The notes: generated by a model not told the origin, from the sequence alone. A DNA stretch of 61,233 nucleotides from Deltaproteobacteria bacterium (GCA_027028245.1 JALVJO010000142.1:1-61233); one strand, 5' to 3'; shown: positions 9,484 through 19,352, numbered from the stretch's first letter. Made by a program: numbers and translations.

Positions 9484-10833
9484 ATGAAAGAAACAAAACA
9501 TTACAAAGCCCTTGTCTCAACACTGCTTTTATTGACACTTCTTGCAGCTGCAGCAGGCGCACTGGCTGCGGCACCACAGCCCACTGTTGAATCAAACAGG
9601 GCTGCCATTGAGCTGGTACAGACACATGCAAACTATGTATGGACACTGGTGGCTGCAGCCCTTGTGTTCTTCATGCAGGCTGGTTTTGCCATGGTGGAAG
9701 CAGGTTTTACAAGGGCCAAGAACACCGTCAACATTATGATGAAGAACATGATGGACTTTTCCATAGGTTCGCTGGTCTTTTGGGCCGTGGGTTTCGGCCT
9801 GATGTTTGGGGCCACAAACACGGGTTTTTTCGGTACAACGGACTTTTTCCTCAGCGGCTGGAAGGGACCTGACGGGGACCAGTGGCTGCTTGCCTTCTGG
9901 ATGTTCCAGGTAGTCTTTGCCGGAACTGCCGCCACAATTGTTTCAGGCGCCATGGCAGAAAGGACCAAGTTTGTTGCCTACCTGTGCTACAGCCTCTTCA
10001 TCTGCGGATTCATTTACCCGGTCTTCGGCTCCTGGGCATGGGGAAGTCTCTTCAACGGCAATGGCTGGCTGGAAGGCCTGGGCTTCATAGACTTTGCCGG
10101 CTCCACTGTAGTTCATTCTGTCGGGGCATGGTGTGCACTTGCAGGTGCCATAATCCTGGGGCCCAGAACAGGCAAGTACGGCAAAAATGGAGAAGTCAGG
10201 GCAATTCCAGGTCACAACATCCCCCTTGCCACCCTGGGTGTGTTCATACTCTGGCTTGGCTGGTTCGGCTTCAACCCGGGCTCCACCACAACTGCCGACA
10301 CCTCCATCGCCATGATCTTTGTAAATACAAACCAGGCAGCGGCAGCTGGTGCACTGAGTGCCATGATCACGTCCTGGATACTTTTCAAGAAGCCGGAAAT
10401 CGGCATGACCCTTAACGGCGCACTTGCAGGCCTTGTCTCAATTACTGCGGGATGTGCCAACGTGACTCCTGGAAGCTCGATAGTAATCGGCCTTGCAGCT
10501 GGGGTCCTGGTGGTGTTTTCGGTGCTTTTCATTGATCACAAACTGAAAATCGACGACCCGGTGGGTGCTGTATCCGTGCATGGTGTCTGCGGGGCATGGG
10601 GCACCTTGGCTGCCGGGCTTTTTAACATGGGAGGAGCTTCCGTCAAGATCATCACAACACAGCTCATCGGGATAGGTGCATGTTTCGCATGGTCCTTCGG
10701 CACGGCCTTTTTACTCTTCAAGCTCATAGACGCAATGGTCGGCCTGCGGGTGAGCCCTGAAGAGGAGCTCGAAGGCCTTGATATCCAGGAACACGGTGGC
10801 CACGCCTACAACGACTTCCAGGTAATCAACTAG
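9484..10833 (+). CDS. amtB: Ammonium transporter (Amt family)
   Basis: A 449-residue inner-membrane ammonium channel with a cleavable signal peptide (residues about 1-30, ending AAAGALAAAP) and about eleven membrane helices. The pore histidine pair is present in 'STVVHSVGAW' and 'AVSVHGVCGAWG', and the signature DFAGSTVVHSVG is clear. The ATG at 9484 follows a GGGGAGA ribosome site at short spacing. An in-frame start at 9379 would include the promoter and is rejected. glnK follows 56 bp downstream; its PII protein normally plugs this channel when nitrogen is sufficient. Confidence 0.97.
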   Translation: MKETKHYKALVSTLLLLTLLAAAAGALAAAPQPTVESNRAAIELVQTHANYVWTLVAAALVFFMQAGFAMVEAGFTRAKNTVNIMMKNMMDFSIGSLVFWAVGFGLMFGATNTGFFGTTDFFLSGWKGPDGDQWLLAFWMFQVVFAGTAATIVSGAMAERTKFVAYLCYSLFICGFIYPVFGSWAWGSLFNGNGWLEGLGFIDFAGSTVVHSVGAWCALAGAIILGPRTGKYGKNGEVRAIPGHNIPLATLGVFILWLGWFGFNPGSTTTADTSIAMIFVNTNQAAAAGALSAMITSWILFKKPEIGMTLNGALAGLVSITAGCANVTPGSSIVIGLAAGVLVVFSVLFIDHKLKIDDPVGAVSVHGVCGAWGTLAAGLFNMGGASVKIITTQLIGIGACFAWSFGTAFLLFKLIDAMVGLRVSPEEELEGLDIQEHGGHAYNDFQVIN

Positions 10834-10889
10834 AACTGCTCCAGGGGAAGCAGTCGGGACAATAAGAATAACCAGAAGGGAGAGATTAA

Positions 10890-11228
<339 letters not shown>

Positions 11229-11306
11229 GACAACAAATCTGACAGCAAGCAAGCCAAGAATTTCAAACTCTTATACTTATTTTACGTGATTCCAGGAGGG
11301 ATAAAA

Positions 11307-12116
11307 ATGACAAACATGAACAGGATTACAGCTTTCACACTTTTATTAACTACCGCACTTGCTATAGCCATGCCGCTTTACGCAGAGGAAGAAAGGCCTT
11401 CGGCCGATCTTTCAGTGAGCCTTCTTAGTGCTTACATTTGGCGCGGCCAGCAGTTAAGCAAAAACAGCCTGGTGATACAACCATCGGCCACCTTTTCCTA
11501 TCAGGGCTTTTCTGCAAACATCTGGGCCAACTACGACACGGATCTTTACAAGGACATCAAGGAACTGGACAACCTCACTGAAACAGATTACACGCTGACC
11601 TACGGGCATGATTTCGGCCCTGCCTCTATACAAGCAGGCTATATTTACTACGCCCTTGACCAGGCGGAGGACAGCCAGGAATTTTTTGCCTCCGCCACCT
11701 TGAACACACTGCTGTCACCGACAATTACCCTCTACAGGGAATTTGCCCATTACCCCAGCACATACCTTACCCTTGAGGTTTCCCACAGCATTGCCCTACC
11801 CCGAGGCTTGAGCCTTGACATGGGACTGCTGGGAAGCGCCCTCTTCTCGGATGACTCGGCGGCATATCCTGACCCAGATGATCCAGGAGACGATTACTCC
11901 GGGCTTCACCACGGAAAGGCCTCTGTATCCATGACAATTCCGTTCACGTCGTTCCTGCATGACCCTGCTGCCCGCTATTTTACAATCACACCGGAAGTGA
12001 ACTGGGTATTTCCCATAAGCGGTGACGGATCAAAGGATATGGCAGAAAGGGCGCTTGGCAACAGCCGGGATAATAACTTTGTTTACGGAGGGGCAACAGT
12101 CAGCTTTTCATTTTAA
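11307..12116 (+). CDS. Outer-membrane beta-barrel protein, TorF-like putative porin
   Basis: A 269-residue protein with a signal peptide (residues about 1-25, ending PLYAEEE) and repeated amphipathic strands ending in an aromatic-rich C-terminus (YGGATVSFSF), typical of outer-membrane barrels. 'SAYIWRGQQLSKNSLVIQP' resembles the TorF/Gcw_chp family. Start chosen at ATG 11307 because AGGAGGG lies six bases upstream; a GTG at 11286 lies before that site. It lies 78 bp after glnK and may be nitrogen-controlled, for example passing nitrogenous solutes (inference). Confidence 0.82.
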   Translation: MTNMNRITAFTLLLTTALAIAMPLYAEEERPSADLSVSLLSAYIWRGQQLSKNSLVIQPSATFSYQGFSANIWANYDTDLYKDIKELDNLTETDYTLTYGHDFGPASIQAGYIYYALDQAEDSQEFFASATLNTLLSPTITLYREFAHYPSTYLTLEVSHSIALPRGLSLDMGLLGSALFSDDSAAYPDPDDPGDDYSGLHHGKASVSMTIPFTSFLHDPAARYFTITPEVNWVFPISGDGSKDMAERALGNSRDNNFVYGGATVSFSF

Positions 12117-12147
12117 AAGGGGCGCCGGCTGTCGAAGGCATGGGAAA

Positions 12148-12177
12148 AGGCCTGCCAGGCGGCAGGCCTGATTTTTT
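12148..12177 (+). terminator. Rho-independent terminator of the amtB operon
   Basis: AGGCCTGCC / GGCAGGCCT, a perfect 9-bp stem with AGGC loop, followed by GATTTTTT. It lies 31 bp after the porin stop. Confidence 0.9.
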
Positions 12178-12178
12178 G

Positions 12179-12292
12179 TAAGCGCTCACAGGCTACCGCA
12201 TCTTGCGGGATCAGACGCTTAAAGTACAGGGAGTACGACTGCGCGCCCACCGCCTTGCATCTGCGCACCCTGCAAGCGCTTAAAGAATGGAA
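12179..12292 (-). repeat. Dispersed hairpin repeat, copy 3 (inverted, variant ends)
   Basis: Read on the minus strand it aligns with copies 1, 2 and 4 through the block CGTCTGATCCCGCAAGATGC and a preceding TGTACTT-AAG segment. Its terminal arms are TAAGCGCTT and AAGCGCTTA-like rather than GTATCTGC/GCAGATAC, yet still pair. It lacks the leader block of the other copies and abuts the amtB operon terminator. Confidence 0.8.
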
Positions 12293-12323
12293 AATATATA
12301 CTAAAACTCATTGAAACCTGTGA

Positions 12324-12773
12324 TCAGTTACGATTTTTAAGCAGGGGGATTTGCGGTAAACCCGACAGAACATCTTGCAGGCATGAATCTGGAGTATGCC
12401 CAGTTTGTCCCCCATTTGTGGGGTGTTTCTTGAAAGGTTTCACCACAAGGAAGCCAACTTCAGCCGCAATAAAGCCGCTGAGATTGGCGATGTCTTTATT
12501 CGAAAAGGATTTGAAATCTGCACAGCGGCTTGATGAACCTTGAAAGAAATGCGCCGATCCTTGCCATTCCTCGTCCAGGGACAAACTGGGAATGCTCCCC
12601 ATGGATCTGGCCGAGATGTACCTGCCAAAGTAATCCTTGGCCGGACTGCTGTAAAAAAAATCGAAGAGATGACAGCTGAACTGCCGTGCCCTGTCACAGT
12701 CGTAAAACCCTAACAGGTTCCTTGGAGACCTGTCTAAAACTCGACCAAGAGATAATTTTTTTAGGAAGCTCAT
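12324..12773 (-). CDS. Doubtful open reading frame after pgeF
   Basis: A 149-codon frame whose ATG overlaps the pgeF stop (ATGA), which would suit translational coupling. No domain, signal peptide or membrane segment was recognised, and no separate ribosome site is evident. It contains several Cys and His residues (for example 'KKHPTNGGQTGHTPDSC') without a clear metal motif. No better frame covers 12300-12770, so this may be a real lineage-specific gene or decayed sequence. Confidence 0.3.
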   Translation of the reverse strand: MSFLKKLSLGRVLDRSPRNLLGFYDCDRARQFSCHLFDFFYSSPAKDYFGRYISARSMGSIPSLSLDEEWQGSAHFFQGSSSRCADFKSFSNKDIANLSGFIAAEVGFLVVKPFKKHPTNGGQTGHTPDSCLQDVLSGLPQIPLLKNRN

Positions 12774-13522
12774 TCATAAAGGGCAACAACGGTTGCCAGC
12801 CTTCCTGTGATATGATCTCGCCTGTAGGAAAAGTGGTCCATGCTGCACCTGGTGCATACCTGGGAGCAGGAGATCTGTTCCCGAGGAATTCCTGTCTCAA
12901 GGAGCTGGTGCCTTGAAATATCCCAAAAATCAAAATAATTCGGCCCGGCCTGAAAACCCTCTATCCAGGCAGGCAGCTCTTTTTTCCAGCCCTTGAACTC
13001 TGCGCAGCATGGCCCGAGAGAGGGGCTTATTCCCGCCCAGATGTCAGACGGCCTTGAACCGTAATCTTGAATGAATCTTTTTACTGCCCTTTGAAGGATA
13101 TTCTGCACGCTGCCCCTCCAGCCGCAATGCACATTGGCCGCTACCTTCCTGACAGGATCATACATGACCACTGCCTGGCAGTCGGCGTGCTTGATCAAAA
13201 GCCCTATGCCCGGCCGGCTGGTAAAGATCCCGTCTGCTTCAGGCATGGAAGAAGCCTGCCCAGCAAGTTCTTCCAGGTCATCTGCACAAAAAAATGAAGT
13301 GCCGTGAACCTGGTTCGCCCAGGCCATCAATGGCACCTGCATAAACCCTTTTATCAGATCAAGATTGGCCCTGACATGTTCCGGCCTGTCTCCTACCTCA
13401 TCTCCAACGTTCAGCTGTGCATAGGGCCCCTGGCTGAACCCGCCCCAGCGGCTGAAGCTGAAACATTTCAGGCCCTGCCTCAATTCACGGGGCATGTGAC
13501 TTAAAAGGTCAACGTACTGCAT
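12770..13522 (-). CDS. pgeF: Peptidoglycan editing factor / YfiH-YlmD family protein (laccase domain)
   Basis: About 250 residues. The family, once called multicopper polyphenol oxidase, has reported roles in peptidoglycan quality control and purine nucleoside metabolism. The conserved metal-ligand segments are present: 'LIKHADCQAVVMYD', 'NVHCGWRGS' and 'ISPSLGPCCAEF'. The frame opens at 13585, but that start would overlap yraN by 53 bp. I prefer ATG 13522 (MQYVDLL), which lies just past the yraN stop; ATG 13543 is also possible. It is the last recognised gene of the leftward ffh-to-pgeF cluster. Confidence 0.9.
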   Translation of the reverse strand: MQYVDLLSHMPRELRQGLKCFSFSRWGGFSQGPYAQLNVGDEVGDRPEHVRANLDLIKGFMQVPLMAWANQVHGTSFFCADDLEELAGQASSMPEADGIFTSRPGIGLLIKHADCQAVVMYDPVRKVAANVHCGWRGSVQNILQRAVKRFIQDYGSRPSDIWAGISPSLGPCCAEFKGWKKELPAWIEGFQAGPNYFDFWDISRHQLLETGIPREQISCSQVCTRCSMDHFSYRRDHITGRLATVVALYE

Positions 13523-13532
13523 TGGATTGGGC

Positions 13533-13886
13533 TCAGAATGCATAGGGGATATGCTCGAAAAAAGGTTCAGCCCTGTCTTTTTCAAAGGTAATTGCCAAAA
13601 CGTCGAATCTTACAGAGACTCCTGCTTTTTTCTTCCTCAACATATAGGCTTCTGCCACGCGCCGGATGGTCTTCTGCTTTGCAGGCGTCACTGCCTCCTG
13701 GGGCAGGCCGTATTTTTTGCTCCTTCGAGCCTTTACCTCTGCAAATACCAGGAGGCCGTCTTTTTCAAGGATGAGATCTATCTCACCGGGACCGTGCCTG
13801 AAATTTCTTTCCAGCACCCTGTAACCCCGGTCTGAAAAGTATTCTTCTGCCAGGTCTTCCGCCAGGGCGCCGAAATGCCTGCTCAT
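13533..13886 (-). CDS. YraN family (UPF0102) endonuclease-like protein
   Basis: A 117-residue protein with the restriction-endonuclease-like fold signature: 'GALAEDLAEEYFSDRGYRVL', then 'GEIDLILEKDGLLVFAEVKAR', giving the E...D...ExK catalytic pattern. The family is widespread and of uncertain function, possibly in DNA processing. It commonly neighbours rnhB, as here: the rnhB stop lies 24 bp upstream. Confidence 0.9.
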   Translation of the reverse strand: MSRHFGALAEDLAEEYFSDRGYRVLERNFRHGPGEIDLILEKDGLLVFAEVKARRSKKYGLPQEAVTPAKQKTIRRVAEAYMLRKKKAGVSVRFDVLAITFEKDRAEPFFEHIPYAF

Positions 13887-13910
13887 TTTACCTGCCGGGC
13901 CTTGTAAGAT

Positions 13911-14540
13911 TCACGATACCCCCTTGAATGACCTCCTGTGCAGGGGACAGGGGCCGTAAAGCTTTAGAGCCTGCCTGTGTTCTCTGGTGGCGTAGCCCTT
14001 GTGTTTCTGGAAGTTGTACTGGGGAAATCTTTCTGAGAAGCCTGCCATGAGCTTGTCCCTGTAGACCTTTGCTACGATGGAGGCTGCTGCGATGGAAGAA
14101 GAGACGGCATCTCCGTGCACAACGGTCTTCTGGGGAATACTGTGGGGGATTGGCTGGTTGCCGTCAACAAGAAGGGAACGCGGCCTCACCTTGAGACCGT
14201 CCACTGCAAGCTGCATGGCCTTGAGGCTTGCCTGCAGGATGTTTATGGAATCTATCTCCGGGGCGTCCACCTGGGCTATGGATACTGCAACGGCCTTCTG
14301 CCTGATGAGGCCGTCCAGCCTTTCCCTTTGTGACGGGGTCAGTGCCTTGGAATCGGCTACCCCTTCAGATTCAAGGCTGCAGGGCAGGATCACTGCTGCA
14401 GCGACCACCGGACCTGCAAGGCAGCCCCTTCCCACTTCGTCCACTCCCGCAACCGGTTCCAGCCCGCGCTCAGCCATGAGCCGCTCGTGCAGCCACATAT
14501 CGAAGCTGGGAGGCTCTGTTCCGACAAACAGCAGGGACAC
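13911..14540 (-). CDS. rnhB: Ribonuclease HII
   Basis: A 209-residue enzyme that cuts RNA in RNA-DNA hybrids and at single misincorporated ribonucleotides. The catalytic acidic residues are in 'VAGVDEVGRGCLAGPVVAAA' (D and E), 'LLVDGNQPIP' (D) and the helix 'SIAAASIVAKVYRDKLM' (D). It belongs to the rplS-rnhB-yraN arrangement common in bacteria. Confidence 0.95.
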   Translation of the reverse strand: MSLLFVGTEPPSFDMWLHERLMAERGLEPVAGVDEVGRGCLAGPVVAAAVILPCSLESEGVADSKALTPSQRERLDGLIRQKAVAVSIAQVDAPEIDSINILQASLKAMQLAVDGLKVRPRSLLVDGNQPIPHSIPQKTVVHGDAVSSSIAAASIVAKVYRDKLMAGFSERFPQYNFQKHKGYATREHRQALKLYGPCPLHRRSFKGVS

Positions 14541-14700
14541 GGCGTCAAAGGAAACTGTTTACACCATGCAGGTGCCGATGTTTCTGTAAATAGTGCATAT
14601 GTCTATTCTCCAAGGGCCAATGCACCTGAAAGGAGTAATTTTCCGCCTACATCAAAAATGAAGTAGGACAGTAAGGAAAAACCCCCTGGAGAAGACGAAA

Positions 14701-15060
14701 TCAATAAAGTGCCCTCTTGTTCCGGATCTTGTGTCTCATGGCCTTGCCCCTTAGACCTCTCAGGTAATAGAGCTTAGACCTGTTGTGTCTTCCAGTCTGG
14801 ACCACCTCGATCTTGTCGATCCTTGGAGAGTTTACAGGGAAAATACGCTCGACTCCCACTCCGTAGGAGATCTTTCTCACTGTAAATGTTTCGGAGATAC
14901 CGCTTCCCTTCCGGCTGATAACAACACCCTCGAAGACCTGGATCCTTTCCTTCTCTGCAGATTCCCTGATCTTGACGTGTACCTTGACAGTATCTCCAGG
15001 CCTGAAAGGAGGGATGTCCATCCTCATCTCTTCAAAGGCCAGTTTTCTTATCACATCCAT
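14701..15060 (-). CDS. rplS: 50S ribosomal protein L19
   Basis: A 119-residue protein of normal length, with '[17 protein letters not shown]', '[15 protein letters not shown]' and the C-terminal '[17 protein letters not shown]' of L19. It sits at the 30S-50S interface. Its start is one base from the stop of the upstream SPOUT methyltransferase gene, so translation is probably coupled. Confidence 0.97.
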   Translation of the reverse strand: MDVIRKLAFEEMRMDIPPFRPGDTVKVHVKIRESAEKERIQVFEGVVISRKGSGISETFTVRKISYGVGVERIFPVNSPRIDKIEVVQTGRHNRSKLYYLRGLRGKAMRHKIRNKRALY

Positions 15061-15061
15061 C

Positions 15062-15634
15062 TTATTGCCTCCTGAACCGTGATATTCTATCCAATACTAT
15101 GGCAACCGCGCTCCGTACTGACAGATGGTTGTAATCGGTGCCTGCGCATATGGGGCATATTACACCATCGCACCGGTCTAGACACTCCTGATGGAGACCT
15201 GAAGCCGTACCAAAGAGCAGTAATATACATTTAAACTCGTTTTTGTACACTCTTTTTTCAAAATTTTCCCAGGAAATGCACCCGGCAATCTTCCTGGCAG
15301 ACGTGGCAAGAAGCACGGGCTGCTGGCAGGCCATGGATTCCACACCTTTTACCGCCTCGCTGATATCTGCAGCAATCCTCACTGTGCTGAAGGCCCTCTT
15401 CCGGTCCGGGTTGAACTGCCCGCCCAGTCCTTCCATCCAGTGGCTGATCACCCTTCCGGCAAGATCCTGCTGTTCAGCAGAGGGGGTGATTATAAAAAAA
15501 CCATCTGCCCCGTAGGTGACTGCTGCCCTGGCTATATCATGGATGTCCAGGTTGGTTACGGCAGAACATATCCGCTCACCGCGCCGGTTGAGCACGGGAA
15601 AATGCACAAGCCCTATGAAAACTTTCATACTCAA
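15062..15634 (-). CDS. SPOUT-type RNA methyltransferase (Methyltrn_RNA_4 family)
   Basis: A 190-residue protein. '[15 protein letters not shown]' at the N-terminus, 'LLATSARK' and '[19 protein letters not shown]' match a SPOUT family that often follows trmD in deltaproteobacteria and related phyla; the C-terminal '[17 protein letters not shown]' is the expected trefoil-knot SAM-binding end. The RNA target is not known. It lies between trmD and rplS in the leftward cluster. Confidence 0.85.
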   Translation of the reverse strand: MSMKVFIGLVHFPVLNRRGERICSAVTNLDIHDIARAAVTYGADGFFIITPSAEQQDLAGRVISHWMEGLGGQFNPDRKRAFSTVRIAADISEAVKGVESMACQQPVLLATSARKIAGCISWENFEKRVYKNEFKCILLLFGTASGLHQECLDRCDGVICPICAGTDYNHLSVRSAVAIVLDRISRFRRQ

Positions 15635-15709
15635 GCTACGAACCAGGAAAAAAAAGTGCCTGGTCCATGTTTGCCCCTTTGCGTTTAAGCCAGAAGGCCT
15701 TTGGAATTA

Positions 15710-16495
15710 TTATCCTGACCGGCCGGCCTTGGCATCATTTTTTATCTCCTTTAAAAACCGCCTGTCCTCTTCCTGGAGATCGACCTTTTCCAGCAGGTCA
15801 GGCCTGCGCTCCAGGGTAAGACGCAGGGACTGCCGCCTTCTCCATGCTGCAATACGCTTGTGGTCGCCGGACAAAAGGACCTCCGGCACGGAAAGCCCCA
15901 TAAACTCTCTAGGCCTGGTGTAATGGGGATGTTCCAGGAGGCCATCTGAGAAGGAATCAGAATCTGCAGACTCCCGGCATCCGAGCACCCCAGGCAGGAG
16001 GCGGCTTACCGCGTCAATCACTACAAGGGCTGCCGGCTCTCCCCCTGAAAGGACGTAGTCGCCAATGGAAATCTCCTGGTCCACCACCTTTTCAACAACC
16101 CGTTCATCCACGCCTTCATAGCGGCCGCAGATGAGTATCAAGTGGTGCAGCCTGGAAAGTTTCACGGCCAGTTCATGGGTGAACACCTTGCCGCGGGGGC
16201 TCAAGAGGACCACGCGGGCCTTGCTGTTTTCCTCCTTCAAGGCGGAAACAGCCTTGACAAGGGGCTCAGGGGTCATAACCATACCTGCTCCTCCTCCATA
16301 GGGCCTGTCGTCCGTTGTCCTGTGGCGGTCCGTGGTGAAATCCCTGAGATTTACCGGCCTGATCTTAACCAGACCTGCCTGAGCTGCCTTTCCCAACACG
16401 CCTTCTTTCAGGGCAGATGAAAAATACCCCGGAAAGATGGTTATGATATCAAAGACAAAGGCGGTCTGCGGCCTGGATAAATTGGTCGGGTTCAT
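15710..16495 (-). CDS. trmD: tRNA (guanine-N1-)-methyltransferase
   Basis: A 261-residue SPOUT enzyme that makes m1G37 in tRNAs and prevents +1 frameshifting. Characteristic segments: '[20 protein letters not shown]', '[27 protein letters not shown]', '[15 protein letters not shown]' and '[15 protein letters not shown]'. The frame stays open to 16588, but ATG 16495 is chosen because TrmD proteins begin a few residues before the DIITIFP segment and because this start falls just after the rimM stop. Confidence 0.95.
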   Translation of the reverse strand: MNPTNLSRPQTAFVFDIITIFPGYFSSALKEGVLGKAAQAGLVKIRPVNLRDFTTDRHRTTDDRPYGGGAGMVMTPEPLVKAVSALKEENSKARVVLLSPRGKVFTHELAVKLSRLHHLILICGRYEGVDERVVEKVVDQEISIGDYVLSGGEPAALVVIDAVSRLLPGVLGCRESADSDSFSDGLLEHPHYTRPREFMGLSVPEVLLSGDHKRIAAWRRRQSLRLTLERRPDLLEKVDLQEEDRRFLKEIKNDAKAGRSG

Positions 16496-16518
16496 AGACT
16501 TACGCTTCAGACGGGATA

Positions 16519-17061
16519 TCAACTTTTCCCGGACTTTAAAAGCGTACTGGTTGCCTCCAGGAGCCCGGGAGTAAGTTTCACCATACACATCCCCTTTTTC
16601 GTATCTACCCTTTTTATCACATCTTCCACCATGGGAAGGAGTATTTCCCGCTTTTCATCTCTAACTACCAGCACATCACTTGCACCGGTCTCTATGACAG
16701 AATGGATACGGCCCAGGGACTTGCCGTTTGTATCAATAACCTCAAGCCCCTCCAGCTCGAACCAGTAGAATTCATCTTCAGCAGTCCTGGGAAGCCTTGA
16801 AATCTTCTGATAGACATCAAGCCTGCAGAGCCTTTGCGCCTTTTCCAGGCTGTCGACCCATTTTAGTTGGCAAACAATCTGCCTTTGTCTTTTGCGGCTG
16901 GCATTTTGTATAAAAAATTCTTCGTAGCGGCCGGACGGACTCTTTATATAAAATGATCCCGGCTCCAGGATGTGTTCCGGGCTAGAATTGGCCATTACAA
17001 GCACACGGCCCTTCAGCCCCACTGGTCTCAGGATCTTTCCTGCCTTTATGAACCTTTCCAC
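16519..17061 (-). CDS. rimM: 16S rRNA processing protein RimM
   Basis: A 180-residue protein with an N-terminal RimM barrel ('[16 protein letters not shown]') and a C-terminal PRC-barrel ('[23 protein letters not shown]', '[21 protein letters not shown]'). It assists 30S head maturation and binds S19. It lies between khpA and trmD, the standard order. Confidence 0.94.
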   Translation of the reverse strand: MERFIKAGKILRPVGLKGRVLVMANSSPEHILEPGSFYIKSPSGRYEEFFIQNASRKRQRQIVCQLKWVDSLEKAQRLCRLDVYQKISRLPRTAEDEFYWFELEGLEVIDTNGKSLGRIHSVIETGASDVLVVRDEKREILLPMVEDVIKRVDTKKGMCMVKLTPGLLEATSTLLKSGKS

Positions 17062-17144
17062 TTGAAGTTAAAAAATCAAACCATCTTCTGCTGGAAACCG
17101 CTGCTACGGGTCACTCATTGAGATGCATGAATGGAAAAAACAAA

Positions 17145-17182
17145 AAGCCTGCCTTTTACCCGTGGGCAAAACAAACAGGCTT
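17145..17182 (-). terminator. Rho-independent terminator after khpA
   Basis: AAGCCTG...CAGGCTT stem with an inner GCC/GGGC pairing. On the minus strand it is followed by a T-rich run (TTTTTGTTTTTT). It lies 33 bp after khpA, so rimM-trmD may depend on read-through or a separate promoter. Confidence 0.75.
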
Positions 17183-17214
17183 ATATTATCCCCTTAATTT
17201 CTAAGGGCTTCTGA

Positions 17215-17445
17215 TTATTCCAGGATTTCCAGCACCGATCTTTTTCGCAGCTTAGTTGATGCCGCACTCAGAATGGTCCGCATGGCCCTGGCAGTCCTGC
17301 CCTGTTTTCCAATGATCTTACCCAAATCCTCCTTGGCCACCTTAAGCTCTATCACCGAAGTCTGCTGACCTTCCACCTCATTGACCTCAACCTGGTCCGG
17401 AAAATCCACAAGCGCCTTTGCAATGTGCTCAACCAGTTCCTTCAT
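17215..17445 (-). CDS. khpA: KH-domain RNA-binding protein KhpA (YlqC)
   Basis: A 76-residue single KH-domain protein. The [18 protein letters not shown] segment carries the GxxG loop (GKQG) that contacts RNA. KhpA binds many transcripts and pairs with KhpB in other bacteria. It sits between rpsP and rimM as usual. Confidence 0.95.
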   Translation of the reverse strand: MKELVEHIAKALVDFPDQVEVNEVEGQQTSVIELKVAKEDLGKIIGKQGRTARAMRTILSAASTKLRKRSVLEILE

Positions 17446-17501
17446 CTCTTACCTCCACCTTTACAGCACTTAAGGGTCACCAGGCAGATGAACACTGGAA
17501 A

Positions 17502-17747
17502 TTATGAACTTACACCTGCCTTTGCAATGATAGATCTGACGGTATCCGATGGAGTAGCTCCCCTGTCGAGCCATTTCTTCACCTTTTCTGCATCCAGTTT
17601 TATCTCTGCAGGATCTTTAAGAGGATCATACGTACCGAGAATCTCGAGGAATCTACCGTCTCTCCTTGCCTCAGAATTGGCTGCAACAATCCTGTAAAAT
17701 GGTCTTTTCTTTCTACCGCCTCTTGTCAAACGTAACCTTATTGCCAT
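17502..17747 (-). CDS. rpsP: 30S ribosomal protein S16
   Basis: An 81-residue protein with the S16 N-terminus '[20 protein letters not shown]' and '[16 protein letters not shown]'. Slightly short for the family but complete. It lies between ffh and khpA. Confidence 0.97.
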   Translation of the reverse strand: MAIRLRLTRGGRKKRPFYRIVAANSEARRDGRFLEILGTYDPLKDPAEIKLDAEKVKKWLDRGATPSDTVRSIIAKAGVSS

Positions 17748-17833
17748 CTATTCCTCCAAGAAATATTTACCCTGTTCAGGCTCCTGTACAGGGATATTTT
17801 TATCTTTTCATGATTTAGTGTTACCGGTTTAGC

Positions 17834-19168
17834 TCAAAAAGGCAATAGCCCCCTGGGTAATTTTTTGAAATTGGACTTTCCGAGCTTCTTGAGCATCTTG
17901 TTCATCTCCGCATAATTTTTCAGCAGCTGGTTCACATCCTGCACGGTGGTTCCGCTTCCACGGGCTATGCGGCGCCTCCTGCTGGCATTGATGATATTGT
18001 ACTTTTTCCGCTCCTGAGGAGTCATGGAATTTATTATGGCCTCGATCTTGACCAGCTCTCTTTCATCAGGCATCATGCCCTTCTTGAACTGTTTCATCTT
18101 GTTGAGGCCAGGAATCATGGAGATAATCTGCTCCAGACTCCCCAGCTTTCTGACCTGTCTGAGCTGGTCCCTGAAATCCTCAAGGGTAAAGGTGTTTTTC
18201 TTGAGCTTTTCCTGAAGTTCCTGGGCCTTCTCCTGGTCAAAGGTATCCTGGGCCTTTTCAATGAGGGTCAGCATGTCTCCCATGCCGAGGATCCTGTCGG
18301 CAATCCTCTTGGGATGAAATGCCTCCAGTGCATTGAGCTTTTCCCCAACACCTACAAACTTGATGGGTTTGCCAGTAACAGACTGGATGGATAGGGCAGC
18401 CCCACCCCTGGCATCACCCTCCATCTTGGAGAGCACCACGCCTGTTATGGAAAGCTCCTGGTCAAAGCTCTTTGCAATATTGACCGCATCCTGACCAGTC
18501 ATGGCATCAGCAACCAGCAGTATCTCCTGGGGTTCCACCACTTCTTTTATATCCTGGAGCTCCTTCATGAGGGTCTCATCCACGTGGAGACGACCTGCTG
18601 TATCAAGTATCACGGTATCTAGGCCTTCCATGGCTGCCTTTGCCACGGCCTGCCTTGCAATCTCCTGGGGGGGAACATCCTTCTTGGCAGGAAACACCGG
18701 GATATTGAGCTGCTTTCCAAGGGTCTGAAGCTGCTCTATGGCTGCCGGCCTGTAAACATCTGCAGGTACAAGGTAGGGCTTTCTGCCCTTTTTCCTCAGC
18801 CAGCGTGCGATCTTTGCTGCCGTGGTGGTCTTGCCGCTTCCCTGGAGACCAACGAGCAATATGACAGCAGGCTGTCTGCCCGCCAGGTTCAAGGCCTCGT
18901 TGTCATTGCCAAGCAGATCAACCAGTTCCTCGTGGACAATCTTGACCACCTGCTGGCCCGGGGTCAGGCTGTCCATTACCTCCTGGCCCGTGGCACGCTC
19001 CTTGACCCTTTTTATAAAATCCTTGACTACCCTGTAATTTACATCGGCTTCCAAAAGGGCCAGGCGGACCTCTCTAAGGCCTTGCCCGATGTCCTCTTCG
19101 GACAGGCGGCCCCGCCCCTTCAGTTTTTTGAAAACCTTGTTGAGCCGTTGATTTAAGTTATCAAACAT
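17834..19168 (-). CDS. ffh: Signal recognition particle protein Ffh (SRP54)
   Basis: A 444-residue GTPase that delivers ribosomes making membrane proteins to FtsY. The N domain is followed by the G domain: P-loop 'GLQGSGKTTTAAKIARWL', 'DTAGRLHVDETLM', and 'SKMEGDARGGAALS' where TKLDGDARGG is usual. The C-terminal M domain contains 'MIPGLNKMKQ' and 'RRRRIARGSGTTVQDVNQLLK', which bind SRP RNA and signal peptides. The SRP RNA gene itself was not found in the window. Confidence 0.97.
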   Translation of the reverse strand: MFDNLNQRLNKVFKKLKGRGRLSEEDIGQGLREVRLALLEADVNYRVVKDFIKRVKERATGQEVMDSLTPGQQVVKIVHEELVDLLGNDNEALNLAGRQPAVILLVGLQGSGKTTTAAKIARWLRKKGRKPYLVPADVYRPAAIEQLQTLGKQLNIPVFPAKKDVPPQEIARQAVAKAAMEGLDTVILDTAGRLHVDETLMKELQDIKEVVEPQEILLVADAMTGQDAVNIAKSFDQELSITGVVLSKMEGDARGGAALSIQSVTGKPIKFVGVGEKLNALEAFHPKRIADRILGMGDMLTLIEKAQDTFDQEKAQELQEKLKKNTFTLEDFRDQLRQVRKLGSLEQIISMIPGLNKMKQFKKGMMPDERELVKIEAIINSMTPQERKKYNIINASRRRRIARGSGTTVQDVNQLLKNYAEMNKMLKKLGKSNFKKLPRGLLPF

Positions 19169-19200
19169 GAATGCTTCTGCTTAGCTGGCTGAAATTAAGG

Positions 19201-19352
19201 TAACTTGTCAATAAGTCCATGCAAATTCTCCTGTATCTGCTTACAGGGTCCTGCAGATACACGGCGCAGGACGCGCAGACGTACAACACGTACTGTAAGC
19301 GTCTGATCCCACTGCATCGCGGGACAGATACGGTACCATGTAAAGCAGACAT
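19201..19352 (+). repeat. Dispersed hairpin repeat, copy 4
   Basis: Leader TAACTTGTCAATAAGTCC, then arms GTATCTGCTTACAGG (from 19233) and a weaker closing arm GCAGACAT (19345-19352). The inner hairpin CAGACGTAC...CGTCTG is well formed. A short insertion or rearrangement lies near CTGCATCGCGGGACAG. The copy lies immediately upstream of ffh. Confidence 0.85.

Noticed and set aside
19169-19200. SRP RNA or tRNA gene near ffh
   Set aside because: The conserved SRP RNA core was not found here or elsewhere, and no tRNA-like T-arm was seen.
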